Below, one piece after another: positions 8,904 to 17,041 of a stretch of 64,000 nucleotides of DNA. Under the pieces are notes generated by a model. It was not told the origin of the DNA. It was given only the letters and a program-made list of their open reading frames with translations, and made no database searches. Position numbers and translations under genes: made by a program. Origin of the DNA: Anaerolentibacter hominis (GTDB lineage: Bacteria > Bacillota > Clostridia > Lachnospirales > Lachnospiraceae); NCBI RefSeq assembly GCF_032380675.1, contig NZ_JAWDIX010000001.1, positions 1,674,001-1,738,000 on the forward strand, in the 5' to 3' direction. Within the stretch, counting starts at the first letter, position 1, and the number at the start of each line of letters is the position of its first letter.

Positions 8904-9938
8904 TTAATCAACATAAAGATGCAGCGGCCAGTTGATGTATTCCGCATCATCCAGTTTCTCCGAAGTAATATATCCTGCCGGCGCGCGCAGTACGGATGGT
9001 ATCCGGTTTACAATCGTCGCACAGGTATGCTCCACCGTCGCCGGTTTTTGTACATAGAAGGTGACATCCGGCTCGCCCGTGATCTTCCAGTCACACATGT
9101 CTCCGTCGTCCGGTCCATACACTTTACCGATACACTGTGTCTCGATGACAGGACCCTGGTAGGTTTCCGTGGTTACGACCGCACTCATTCCGATGCAGTT
9201 GCCCTTTGGTATCACAGCTCCCAGAGTCTCCGAATACAGCTCTTTCTCATAGAAATAAGGCACACATTTCTGGGTCTGGGACTTGATCGTCCATCCCATC
9301 CTGTTGCAGAGTGCTTCATTGGAATTCCATACATAGCTGGGTTCCAGCGTCTCCGGATGAGCAATCTTCTCTTCGAATTCCTCGGGTGTCATACCAGCGC
9401 CGTGAGCTTGTGCCAGAGCCAGACCGTAATCTTCCACATTATAGCTGACAGCACCTTCTATTTTATCAATCCTCTGCACGCCTCCCGCCACACAGGCAAT
9501 CATATTGATCCAATAGATATCCTGCATACCGGAACCGGTAATGGTACAGCTGTACTCTTTCGCCAGACGGTCCAGACGGTTGGTCAGTGCCGGTGAGGTC
9601 GTCCAGGGATAAATTGCTTCCTCGCAGGTGGTGAGAATATTAATTCCTCTCTTTGCACAGCGTTCCATATGGGGATACATATCATCCATAAAGCTGAACA
9701 GAGTCAGAATCGCCACATCGGCGTCACATTCATTTAATACACTGTCCGCGTCACTGCGGATTGTCACCCCAAGTTTTCTTCCCAGTCCGGCGAAATCGCC
9801 TACATCCATACCAACCAGATCCGGATTCACATCAATTGCGCCGACAATTTCAGCACCCTTTTCCACCAGATACCGAAGTATATATTTGCTCATTTTGCCG
9901 CAGCCGTACTGTACAACACGAATTTTTTCACAGTTCAT
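8904..9938 (-). CDS. 2,4-diaminopentanoate dehydrogenase-like NAD(P)-dependent enzyme
   Basis: A 344-residue protein with an N-terminal Rossmann fold (RVVQYGCGKMSKYILRYL, then AIDVNPDLVGMDVG). It resembles the dihydrodipicolinate-reductase-like group that includes 2,4-diaminopentanoate dehydrogenase, the oxidative deaminase of clostridial ornithine fermentation. Supporting segments are CEEAIYPW, GSGMQDIYW and the C-terminal VNRIPSVLRAPAGYITSEK. The other ornithine-degradation genes (ord, ortAB, racemase) are not next to it, so the substrate may differ. ATG 9938 is chosen because GGAGG lies 8 bases upstream; the longer frame begins in a Lys-rich stretch with no ribosome site. Confidence 0.7.
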   Translation of the reverse strand: MNCEKIRVVQYGCGKMSKYILRYLVEKGAEIVGAIDVNPDLVGMDVGDFAGLGRKLGVTIRSDADSVLNECDADVAILTLFSFMDDMYPHMERCAKRGINILTTCEEAIYPWTTSPALTNRLDRLAKEYSCTITGSGMQDIYWINMIACVAGGVQRIDKIEGAVSYNVEDYGLALAQAHGAGMTPEEFEEKIAHPETLEPSYVWNSNEALCNRMGWTIKSQTQKCVPYFYEKELYSETLGAVIPKGNCIGMSAVVTTETYQGPVIETQCIGKVYGPDDGDMCDWKITGEPDVTFYVQKPATVEHTCATIVNRIPSVLRAPAGYITSEKLDDAEYINWPLHLYVD

Positions 9939-10128
9939 ACATCTGCCTCCTTGTTTTTTTCTTAGGTTTGCCTTTTTTTGACTTTTCATACCCTGTTTTT
10001 AAACCAGTCCGAATTTTTTATGTTAAAACCCGGAGATTTGGCAAATGCTATGTGTGAAAGATTGAACATGCAGAGTGAATTCTATTTTCGTAGTCTGACT
10101 CTGCAGCCTATAATATGGAGGTAAACTC

Positions 10129-11325
10129 ATGCATTGTACGAGAGAAATCGCACCGTCGGTTCACTGGGTCGGCGCATCCGACCGCAGGCTGGCTTTGTTT
10201 GAAAATATGTTTCCCATCCCGGACGGCGTTTCCTATCATTCCTATCTGATTCTGGATGATAAAACGGCTTTGATTGATACCGTGGACTCTTCTGTCACCA
10301 GGCAGTTTCTGGAAAATGTGGAATGGGTCCTTGACGGACGTCCCCTGGACTATCTGGTCATAAACCATATGGAGCCGGATCACTGCGCCAACATCGAAGA
10401 ACTGTGTTTCCGTTATCCTGATATGAAAATTGTGGGCAACACAAAAACCTTTCAGATGATCCGCCAGTTTTATCATTTCGATACCGACAACCGCACATTA
10501 GAAGTAAAGGAAAAAGAAGAGCTGATACTTGGCCGTCATCTGCTTCGCTTTTATATGACGCCTATGGTTCACTGGCCGGAAGTCATGATGACCTATGAAA
10601 TTTCCGAAAAAATCCTGTTTTCTGCAGATGCCTTCGGCTCCTTTAGCGCCTCCCCCAATCTGTTCGCGGACGAGGTGGATTTTGAAACTGACTATCTGAG
10701 CGAAGCCAGACGCTACTACACAAATATTGTGGGAAAATACGGAGCTCAGGTTCAGGCTGCGCTGAAAAAGCTCTCCGCTGAAACCATCAGCATGATCTGT
10801 CCGCTCCACGGTTTTATCTGGCGGCAAAATCTGGGCTGTATCCTGGAAAAATATCAGCACTGGAGCAACTATGAGCCAGAGGCTCCCGGCGTGGTTCTCG
10901 TCTATGCTTCCATGTACGGCAATACGGAAAATGCAGTGAATGTTCTGGCCTCCAGACTGGCCGGGCTTGGAGTGCGCAATCTGAACGTATATGATGTCTC
11001 CAAAACCCATCCTTCCTATATCATTGCATCCGCATTCCGTTTCAGCCACCTGGTCTTTGCCTGCCCCACCTACAATAACGGCCTTTATTTTGCCATGGAG
11101 TCCTTCTTAACAGAACTGCTCAGCCTCAATCTCCAAAACAGAAAAGTGGCTCTGATCGGCAATGGTTCCTGGGCTCCCACAGCCGGAAAAGTCATGAAGG
11201 CTCTTCTGGAGGAGCCCGGACGGTTTGAACTGTTAAATAATGCTTTTGAGATACGCTCTTCTCTGCGTCAGGATCAGCTTGCAGAGCTGGACAGCCTGGC
11301 AGATATCATTCATAAGACGATGTAA
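10129..11325 (+). CDS. fprA: FprA-family A-type flavoprotein (flavodiiron protein)
   Basis: A 398-residue two-domain protein. The N-terminal metallo-beta-lactamase-like half carries the diiron motif HMEPDHCAN and later ligands in PMVHWPE, SADAFGSF and CPLHGFIW. The C-terminal ~140 residues are a flavodoxin domain that binds FMN (VLVYASMYGNTENAV, then ACPTYNNGLY). Such proteins reduce O2 to water or NO to N2O and protect anaerobes. No rubredoxin domain is fused. ATG 10129 follows ATGGAGG. It is transcribed alone, with a terminator directly after the stop codon. With rubrerythrin at 16391 it forms the oxidative-stress equipment of the window. Confidence 0.93.
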   Translation: MHCTREIAPSVHWVGASDRRLALFENMFPIPDGVSYHSYLILDDKTALIDTVDSSVTRQFLENVEWVLDGRPLDYLVINHMEPDHCANIEELCFRYPDMKIVGNTKTFQMIRQFYHFDTDNRTLEVKEKEELILGRHLLRFYMTPMVHWPEVMMTYEISEKILFSADAFGSFSASPNLFADEVDFETDYLSEARRYYTNIVGKYGAQVQAALKKLSAETISMICPLHGFIWRQNLGCILEKYQHWSNYEPEAPGVVLVYASMYGNTENAVNVLASRLAGLGVRNLNVYDVSKTHPSYIIASAFRFSHLVFACPTYNNGLYFAMESFLTELLSLNLQNRKVALIGNGSWAPTAGKVMKALLEEPGRFELLNNAFEIRSSLRQDQLAELDSLADIIHKTM

Positions 11326-11335
11326 ACAGAAAAAA

Positions 11336-11378
11336 ACAGGCAGAGACCGGATATCAATCCAGAGCACTGCCTGTTTTT
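11336..11378 (+). terminator. Terminator of fprA
   Basis: The arms ACAGGCAG and CTGCCTGT are separated by about 23 nt and followed by five T, 10 bp after the stop codon. A second hairpin (CTTGTGATA..TATCACAAG) follows at about 11379-11412. Confidence 0.75.
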
Positions 11379-11428
11379 GCTTGTGATATAGGAAAGTTTC
11401 CTGTATCACAAGAACAGCTTCTTCTGCC

Positions 11429-12298
11429 CTATGGCGTTACAAGAGAAAACGGAATCACAAACTCAACCGCTCCCATAGAGCCTGGAGCAACCTCATATTT
11501 ATCAAATGCAATTACAAGATTGCCATCTTTATTGACATAGAAATTCTGGTCTTCCTTGATCCGGGTAAATACATCAGTTGCTTCCTCCTCGCCTTCCAGG
11601 AAATAATAAACATCATTATTTTCTGCCATCTGCTTCTTCATCTGTCCTTTAATTTCTTCCGACAAAAGAGTAATATAGTCTTCGCCCTGTTTGAACAGAT
11701 CTTTCAATTCCACTTTGTTTCCGTTGGATTTATCAATGGTATAGAACCGGTTAAACTGATCGGAACTGCCGGCGCTGAGTTCTGTTTGTACTACCATGGA
11801 AAAGAACCGGCTGTTGTCGGTCAGTACCTGATAGTCGGTGTCGACTGCCTGATGAACGGCGCCGTTTTTCTCGAGTTCCGCTTCATACTCCGCTTTGATC
11901 TGTTCCGTATAATCGGATATATCCTGGTTGATCTTAGTTTCAGCCTCCGGGCTGCCCGTTCCCGAAATCTGTGGTGTTGCAATATTTGCTTCCGTGTTTT
12001 CGTCCTGGAATTTATATTCCCGAAAGGTCACTACCCTGGTGATCGCATTTAAAACCGGCACCTTATCAAAAGCTCTTGCAATCTGTGGGCTGGAATTGGC
12101 CAGCACCGTCAACACCAGCAGAAAGGAAGCCGCACAGACTCCGGCTGTCTTAAAACCGGTAAACCATCTCTTTCTTTTCTCCCTGACCATATCTTCCCTG
12201 GCCCGGCTGATCGTACTTTTAACCTGATGAAGCAGATCTTCCGGCATAGTAATATTGTTATATTCCTCTTTTGCATCGTCTAATGAATCTTTTTTCAT
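11429..12298 (-). CDS. RsiV-like anti-sigma factor (DUF3298 domain)
   Basis: A 289-residue single-pass protein: a cytoplasmic sigma-binding segment of ~48 residues, one membrane helix (GVCAASFLLVLTVLA), and an extracellular part with the DUF4163/DUF3298 pattern (YTIDKSNGNKVELKDLF, then NLVIAFDKYEVAPGSMG). In Bacillus subtilis and Clostridioides difficile, RsiV binds SigV, is cleaved when it binds lysozyme, and so triggers lysozyme resistance. Membership in the family is clear; lysozyme as the signal is inferred from homologues. It lies 47 bp downstream of the sigma-factor gene on the same strand. Confidence 0.85.
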   Translation of the reverse strand: MKKDSLDDAKEEYNNITMPEDLLHQVKSTISRAREDMVREKRKRWFTGFKTAGVCAASFLLVLTVLANSSPQIARAFDKVPVLNAITRVVTFREYKFQDENTEANIATPQISGTGSPEAETKINQDISDYTEQIKAEYEAELEKNGAVHQAVDTDYQVLTDNSRFFSMVVQTELSAGSSDQFNRFYTIDKSNGNKVELKDLFKQGEDYITLLSEEIKGQMKKQMAENNDVYYFLEGEEEATDVFTRIKEDQNFYVNKDGNLVIAFDKYEVAPGSMGAVEFVIPFSLVTP

Positions 12299-12345
12299 AT
12301 TTAAACTCCTTCCGCCGCCCTCCGGGGCTGTCCGTGAAAGGCCGG

Positions 12346-12825
12346 TTACACCGGCTCCTCCAGCTGGATTCTCAGCTTTTTTAAACTCCGGTAAAGTATT
12401 GTTTTAACCGAATTTAAATTTTCCTGCATAATCTCCGCTATCTCACTCAGCTTCCTGTCCTCAAAATACCTCAGTATGACTACTGTTTTTTCTTTGGGTT
12501 CCAGGGTATCCAGCGCCCGCCTTGTATCAAAATCCATGTAGGCATCTTCCGTTATATTCTGATCATCCTCGATACCTAAATCTTCCTTGTTCTGCTTTCT
12601 GAGAAAATCAAAAGCCGTATTAATAACAAGACGCCAAAGCCAGGTTTTAATATAAGCTGGATTCCGTATACTGTCACTGGACCGAATCGCCTTATACACA
12701 CTCTCCTGCAAAATGTCCATGGCGTCCGGTTCATTTTTTACATAGGAAAAGGCAAGACGGTACAATGCCTGATAGTTTTTCAGTATTTCCTGTTCTACAA
12801 GGGCCCTTGTATGACTGATACTCAA
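12346..12825 (-). CDS. ECF sigma factor (SigV-like, sigma-70 family)
   Basis: A 159-residue sigma factor with region 2 (YRLAFSYVKNEPDAMDILQE, then YIKTWLWRLVINTAFDFLRK) and region 4 (LEPKEKTVVILRYFEDRKLSEIAEIM, then VKTILYRSLKKL). It lacks regions 1 and 3, as ECF factors do. The start is TTG at 12825, preceded by GGGGGG; no ATG is near enough to include region 2. Its anti-sigma partner follows directly. An ECF-type promoter at 12863-12888 suggests that it activates its own transcription. Confidence 0.9.
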   Translation of the reverse strand: MSISHTRALVEQEILKNYQALYRLAFSYVKNEPDAMDILQESVYKAIRSSDSIRNPAYIKTWLWRLVINTAFDFLRKQNKEDLGIEDDQNITEDAYMDFDTRRALDTLEPKEKTVVILRYFEDRKLSEIAEIMQENLNSVKTILYRSLKKLRIQLEEPV

Positions 12826-12862
12826 ACTGCAACCCCCCTTTCTGAAGTAGCTACATTTATTA

Positions 12863-12888
12863 GACGATACAACAATGAAAAAAGTTTT
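12863..12888 (-). promoter_or_regulatory. Probable ECF (SigV-type) promoter
   Basis: On the minus strand AAAAC, a 17-bp spacer and CGTC lie 38 bp before the TTG start of the sigma gene. The AAC motif in the -35 region with CGTC in the -10 region is the standard ECF promoter pattern, so the sigma/anti-sigma operon is probably autoregulated. Confidence 0.65.
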
Positions 12889-12897
12889 AATGGCTCC

Positions 12898-12933
12898 AAA
12901 AGAATGAGCTGCTGTAGAAACAGCAGCTCATTC
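12898..12933 (-). terminator. Terminator of the leucine-rich-repeat gene
   Basis: A perfect 14-bp stem (GAATGAGCTGCTGT with its complement) and a 4-nt loop, followed on the minus strand by TTTT. It lies about 35 bp past the stop codon at 12967. Confidence 0.8.
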
Positions 12934-12966
12934 CGACATATCCCTTTTACAGTTCTTTAACCTATC

Positions 12967-14880
12967 CTATTTCTCATCCCTCACCTGATAGGGTATCTTA
13001 TTTCTCCTGCAATATTCCTCCGCTTTTGATCCCTTCACCGCCTCCAGCAGGCAATTTTCACAGCGGGTGAAAATAGGCCAGTCCGTGGTATGTTCCTCCC
13101 ACATAAAGCGGGTGACATTCTTATGAATGACTACTTTTAAGTCTGTACACTCGTAGAAATAACTGAATACGCCTGTCATGGAGTCAGGAAAATATAATGT
13201 TTTTAAATTCCTTAAGCGGCTGAACGCATAGGAACCGATATCCGTAATCCCCTCCGGAATCGAATATGCCGCATCTTCTTTCGCGGATGGATAGCTGATC
13301 AGTTTATCTCCCATTTTATCGGAACGTTTCTCATACAATACGCCTTCTTTATCATAATAATATTGATTCAGAGCGCTGACAGTAAAGCGCTTCAAACGGT
13401 CACAGCCCACAAATGGAGCGATAATCTCGTCATCCCAGTCTTCACTTAAATAATCCACATCTGTCACAGATGACGGGATGTAAATCTCTTCCAAATTTTT
13501 GCAGAATGCAAATGCCTGGTAGCCAATTTTCTCCGTTGCCGGCGGTATCGCCGCAGTTTTAAGTCCAGAACCGTTAAACATTCTGGGGGGTATCTCTTTC
13601 AGCCCCGCCGGAAGACTTACCTGTTCTACCGATACGGCCTGATAAAATATCCCGTCTCCCAGCTCTCTGATCTGACCGGGAATCGTTATCTGCTTTAAGA
13701 CACGCTGGGACCCAAACGCATTATCCTCTATAGATACAACAGCAGATGGAATCCAGTAATTTGCTGCCTTTTTTGCCGCGGGATAGCGCACCAATGATTT
13801 ATAGTCCTTACTGTAAAGGACACCGTCTGCAGATAAATATCTGCTGTTGTCCGGCTTTACCTGAAAGGCGGAAATTTCAGTACAGCCATCAAAGTCAGGT
13901 ATCGTTTCCAGTGAATTGGGCAAAGTGACTTCCGTAATCCCGCTGCAGCCATTAAAAGCCGTTGCAGCTATCTGTTTCAGTCCTTCGTTTAACCGAAGCT
14001 CCTCTATTCCGGCACAGCCGTAAAATGCCCGCCAGGCTATACTCTCCACTCCATATGGCAGGGAAAGAGCCGTTAGAGACGTACAGTTATAAAATGCATC
14101 CCCGCCAATCTCAGTCAGCTGTTCCGGCAGTTTGATCTCCTTAAGGGCACTGCAGCTTGCAAACGCCCCGGCCTCTATAAGAGTAACAGCCTCAGGCAGC
14201 CCCACCCCTGTAAGAGATGTGCAATTTCCAAACAGACTGTCAGAAATCACCGTAATCCTCTTCGGTATTTGCACTTCTTTCAGGGAAGCACAGTCGTAAA
14301 ATGCCCGGACTCCCAGGTAGGTTACCCCGGCCGGAAGTTTGATCCCTCCGAGAGACCGGCACCCCGCAAAGGCATAATCTCCGATATACGTTGTTTTTGA
14401 GGAAAGCTTTATTTCCTTCAATGCAGCGCAATCATAAAAGACCCCCGGTTCTATTCTGGTAACAGCAGCAGGTATCTTAAAATTTTTCAGCTTTTTACAG
14501 CCTGTAAAGGCATAGGGCCCTATCTTCGTCAGCTTCGCCGGCGTATTCACCTGCTGCAATTTCTTACAATTGAAAAATGCGGTATCGCCGATGGTCTTCA
14601 CCGAATCCGGCAGTGTAACTTTTTCTATGTATGCATTGTCCGCAAAAGCGCCGCTCCCGACAGATGTCACTTGCTTGCCGCCCAGCTTCTTCGGCACGAT
14701 TACCTTCTTGCTTTTCCCTTTGTATTTGACCACCTTAGCCGTTTTGCCCGAAACCGTATAGGTGAAGCCTCCCTGCTTTTTTGCAGACGCGGCCCGAACC
14801 GTCTGTCCCTGTCCCAGCAGGAAACAAAGCATCAGACACACACATCCAATCAAAACCTTCCACCTGTTATTTTTATTCAT
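12967..14880 (-). CDS. BspA-like leucine-rich-repeat secreted protein
   Basis: A 637-residue protein with a signal peptide (ending near VRAAS) and a series of ~23-residue LRR_5 repeats of the Treponema/BspA type. Typical units read IGDTAFFNCKKLQQV, IGPYAFTGCKKLKNF and IGDYAFAGCRSLGGI. The repeats continue to about residue 570, interrupted by two sections containing the pattern YLSADGVLYSKD. BspA-like proteins are surface or secreted and bind host or microbial proteins; there is no LPXTG motif, so retention at the surface is not shown. ATG 14880 follows AAGGAGG. It is monocistronic with its own terminator. Confidence 0.88.
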   Translation of the reverse strand: MNKNNRWKVLIGCVCLMLCFLLGQGQTVRAASAKKQGGFTYTVSGKTAKVVKYKGKSKKVIVPKKLGGKQVTSVGSGAFADNAYIEKVTLPDSVKTIGDTAFFNCKKLQQVNTPAKLTKIGPYAFTGCKKLKNFKIPAAVTRIEPGVFYDCAALKEIKLSSKTTYIGDYAFAGCRSLGGIKLPAGVTYLGVRAFYDCASLKEVQIPKRITVISDSLFGNCTSLTGVGLPEAVTLIEAGAFASCSALKEIKLPEQLTEIGGDAFYNCTSLTALSLPYGVESIAWRAFYGCAGIEELRLNEGLKQIAATAFNGCSGITEVTLPNSLETIPDFDGCTEISAFQVKPDNSRYLSADGVLYSKDYKSLVRYPAAKKAANYWIPSAVVSIEDNAFGSQRVLKQITIPGQIRELGDGIFYQAVSVEQVSLPAGLKEIPPRMFNGSGLKTAAIPPATEKIGYQAFAFCKNLEEIYIPSSVTDVDYLSEDWDDEIIAPFVGCDRLKRFTVSALNQYYYDKEGVLYEKRSDKMGDKLISYPSAKEDAAYSIPEGITDIGSYAFSRLRNLKTLYFPDSMTGVFSYFYECTDLKVVIHKNVTRFMWEEHTTDWPIFTRCENCLLEAVKGSKAEEYCRRNKIPYQVRDEK

Positions 14881-14964
14881 ACTTCCTCCTTGATTGCATC
14901 TCTATACCACAGGATAAAGATCTCTTCCTGTAGTCAAGTATAGACCATATCCGTTCAGAAACAA

Positions 14965-14998
14965 GAAAAAAGCCCAAGATTCATAAAATCTTAAGCTT
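14965..14998 (-). terminator. Terminator of tRNA-Gly
   Basis: On the minus strand AAGCTTAAGATT pairs (with G-U pairs) with AATCTTGGGCTT, followed by TTTTTTC, just after the 3' end of the tRNA. Confidence 0.75.
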
Positions 14999-15005
14999 TT
15001 TCAAG

Positions 15006-15077
15006 AGCGCGAGACGGGATTCGAACCCGCGACCCTCGCCTTGGCAAGGCGATACTCCACCACTGAGCCACTCGCGC
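15006..15077 (-). tRNA. tRNA-Gly (anticodon GCC)
   Basis: A 72-nt cloverleaf on the minus strand. The acceptor stem is GCGCGAG/CTCGCGC; the anticodon arm reads TCGCCTTGCCAAGGCGA with anticodon GCC; the T-loop is GGTTCGAATCC. No CCA is encoded. It stands alone between the leucine-rich-repeat gene and the SDR gene. Confidence 0.95.
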
Positions 15078-15210
15078 ATATTCTGTTATCTCTCTCAGAC
15101 ACAAGTATTACTATACAGGATCTCTAACTGTTTGTCAAGGACTTTTTTTAATTTCATGCACAATACACACACTTCTCAATGAAGCAAGTGGATACGCCCA
15201 ATCAACTGAT

Positions 15211-15240
15211 CCAGATGCGGCGGCCTCCCGCCGCATCTGG
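15211..15240 (-). terminator. Terminator of the SDR gene
   Basis: A perfect 13-bp stem (CCAGATGCGGCGG) with a 4-nt loop, 8 bp past the stop codon at 15249. The T-tract is weak. Confidence 0.6.
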
Positions 15241-15248
15241 CAACTTCT

Positions 15249-16043
15249 TTAATCCTGTTTTCTGGCTCTCTCCTCGAAAGAGAATCCCGGATTCAAAGTC
15301 ACGCTCCGTCCTCCGGACACCTCAATTGTCTCCGCCGTCATGTAGGACGCCGCTTCACTGGCCAAAAATACTACGGGTCTTGCAATCTCTTCTGGTCTTG
15401 CCACCCGGTTCAGCAGCGTTCCGGACGCATTGCGGGAAAGCTCAGCAGGAGGAATATTCCTGGCCACTGCCTCTGTCATTGTAAAGCCCGGCATAACACA
15501 ATTCACCCTTACCCCGTACGCCGCATACTCACCGGCAAATGTGATGGTCAGATTCACGATAGCGGCTTTCAGCGGGCCATACAGCGTACTGCGGCCGGCG
15601 GTAGGACAACGTGCCGCAAGAGAACTGATGTTAACAATAGCGCCGCCATGTTTCTTCATATAGCGGAATGCAGCCTGACAGCCAAAAACCGCCGACTTAA
15701 AGGTAACGCCTGTGATCCGGTCTATATCCGCGCCGGTATATTCTTCCCCGTCTCTGGGAAAAGACGCGCCTACATTGTTTACCCAGCAGTCAATCGTTCC
15801 GAAGCGCTCAGCCACATGTGCTGCAAACGCATATACCTGCTCTTCGCTGGACGCATCCACAACCTCTTTGTAAACCTCCCCGTAAGCAGACAGTTGTACG
15901 GCTGCCTCATTAAGCTCCGCCTCCCGTCTGGCACAGATCGCCACCTTCGCTCCCTCTAGGAGAAACTCCTTCGCCGCTGCCAGCCCGATCCCTTTGCTTC
16001 CTCCGGTTATAACCGCCACCTTGCCTTTTAATCCAAGTTCCAT
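15249..16043 (-). CDS. Short-chain dehydrogenase/reductase (SDR)
   Basis: A 264-residue classical SDR. The cofactor motif GGSKGIG lies at residues ~14-20, NNVGA takes the place of the usual NNAG, a Ser lies in NISSLA, and the catalytic Tyr and Lys are in LYGPLKAA. The C-terminal ETIEVSGGRSVT segment is typical of the family. The Arg residues in ICARRE suggest a preference for NADP(H), though this is not certain. The substrate cannot be read from the sequence. It stands alone with its own terminator, downstream of repeat R2 copy B. Confidence 0.88.
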   Translation of the reverse strand: MELGLKGKVAVITGGSKGIGLAAAKEFLLEGAKVAICARREAELNEAAVQLSAYGEVYKEVVDASSEEQVYAFAAHVAERFGTIDCWVNNVGASFPRDGEEYTGADIDRITGVTFKSAVFGCQAAFRYMKKHGGAIVNISSLAARCPTAGRSTLYGPLKAAIVNLTITFAGEYAAYGVRVNCVMPGFTMTEAVARNIPPAELSRNASGTLLNRVARPEEIARPVVFLASEAASYMTAETIEVSGGRSVTLNPGFSFEERARKQD

Positions 16044-16206
16044 ATTTTTACTCCTTTCTACCAGTTCCGTCTGCCCTCAGGCTATAATATAGCATCCCGT
16101 CCACGATAATCTGCTTCACAATTGTAAGAGAAGCAAACAAATCTGTATACAATTATTCTAAATAAACACAATAGAAAAGTCAAATCATATTCCGGTCCTG
16201 AGCAGC

Positions 16207-16311
16207 AAAGAATCCCTCTTGCGGGATTCTTTGCCTACGGCGGGCTGCTCTGGCAATACGCTTCCTTTCCGCCGCAGTGCGATCTCCCGGAGGGTTTATT
16301 ACATAGGAAAG
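16207..16311 (+). repeat. Dispersed repeat R2, copy B
   Basis: About 105 bp resembling 8751-8854. AGAATCC..GGGATTCT forms a hairpin at the left end, and the same GCCGCAGTGCG, CCCGGAG and TTACATAGGAAAG blocks follow in the same order and orientation. Here the last block also pairs with its own complement immediately downstream. Confidence 0.7.
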
Positions 16312-16338
16312 TTTGGAGAACTTTCCTATGTAATAAGA

Positions 16339-16370
16339 AAACAGGGTATCGAAAATTTCGATACCCTGTT
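16339..16370 (-). terminator. Terminator of rubrerythrin gene
   Basis: A perfect 16-bp stem (AACAGGGTATCGAAAA type) with almost no loop, 20 bp beyond the stop codon at 16391. It is symmetrical and could work in both directions. Confidence 0.65.
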
Positions 16371-16390
16371 TCTTTCTTCCTTCATTCGGA

Positions 16391-16930
16391 TTAATAATTT
16401 TTAGCTACCAGTTCAAAATAGGACTGGGGATGCGCACATACCGGACATACTTCCGGAGCTTTCGGGCCAACATGGATGTGACCGCAGTTACCGCATTTCC
16501 AAACCATATCTCCGTCTCTGGAGAAAACGATGCCATCTTCAATGTTAGACAGCAGTTTTAAATATCTCTCTTCGTGCTCTTTCTCGATCTTGCCTACTTC
16601 TTCAAATAAATAAGCAATTTGATCAAAGCCTTCTTCTTTTGCAGTCTTAGCAAAACCGGCATACATATCGGTCCACTCATAATTTTCACCGGCAGCCGCA
16701 TCTTTCAGATTCTCGATCGTTCCCGGAACTGCACCGCCATGTAACAGTTTAAACCAGATCTTTGCATGCTCTTTTTCATTGTTAGCTGTCTCAAGGAACA
16801 GATTCGCGATCTGCTCATAGCCGTCTTTTTTCGCTTTGCTTGCGTAATATGTATATTTGTTCCTGGCCTGTGATTCACCTGCAAATGCAGCCATCAGATT
16901 CGCTTCTGTCTTGCTTCCCTTTAATTCCAT
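16391..16930 (-). CDS. rbr: Rubrerythrin
   Basis: A 179-residue rubrerythrin. The N-terminal ~140 residues form the diiron four-helix bundle (FAGESQARNKY, NNEKEHAKIW, TAKEEGFDQIA and GKIEKEHEERY). The last ~35 residues form a rubredoxin-like site with two CXXC pairs (WKCGNCGHIH and EVCPVCAHP). It reduces hydrogen peroxide using electrons from rubredoxin or NADH-dependent reductases. ATG 16930 follows AAGGAGG. A strong sigma-A promoter followed by a 15-bp palindrome lies directly upstream (16966-17014), so regulation at the start of transcription is likely. It is monocistronic. Confidence 0.96.
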   Translation of the reverse strand: MELKGSKTEANLMAAFAGESQARNKYTYYASKAKKDGYEQIANLFLETANNEKEHAKIWFKLLHGGAVPGTIENLKDAAAGENYEWTDMYAGFAKTAKEEGFDQIAYLFEEVGKIEKEHEERYLKLLSNIEDGIVFSRDGDMVWKCGNCGHIHVGPKAPEVCPVCAHPQSYFELVAKNY

Positions 16931-16965
16931 GTTCGTTTCCTCCTTTTATTTTTCCTGTTTAATTT

Positions 16966-17014
16966 CAGGAATAATTCCTGTTATTAATATACCATCCCTG
17001 TCAGATAATGTCAA
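16966..17014 (-). promoter_or_regulatory. Rubrerythrin promoter with palindromic operator-like site
   Basis: On the minus strand TTGACA (17009-17014), a 17-bp spacer and TATATT (16986-16991) form a good sigma-A promoter. The palindrome CAGGAATTATTCCTG (16966-16980) covers the expected transcription start. It does not match PerR or Rex consensus sites, so the regulator is unknown. Confidence 0.7.
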
Positions 17015-17041
17015 CCGTTTTCGGTAAATTTTATTCCTGTT

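Larger units (their letters stand above)
16044..16390. other. Gene-free gap with R2 copy B and paired hairpins
   Basis: This gap of nearly 350 bp has no convincing gene. It contains the SDR leader, repeat R2 copy B (16207-16311), a hairpin TACATAGGAAAGTT with its complement (about 16301-16333), and the rubrerythrin terminator. Confidence 0.75.

Noticed and set aside
10020..10128. A riboswitch upstream of fprA
   Set aside because: There is a TATAAT close to the ribosome site and one weak inverted repeat, but nothing that matches a known riboswitch pattern.
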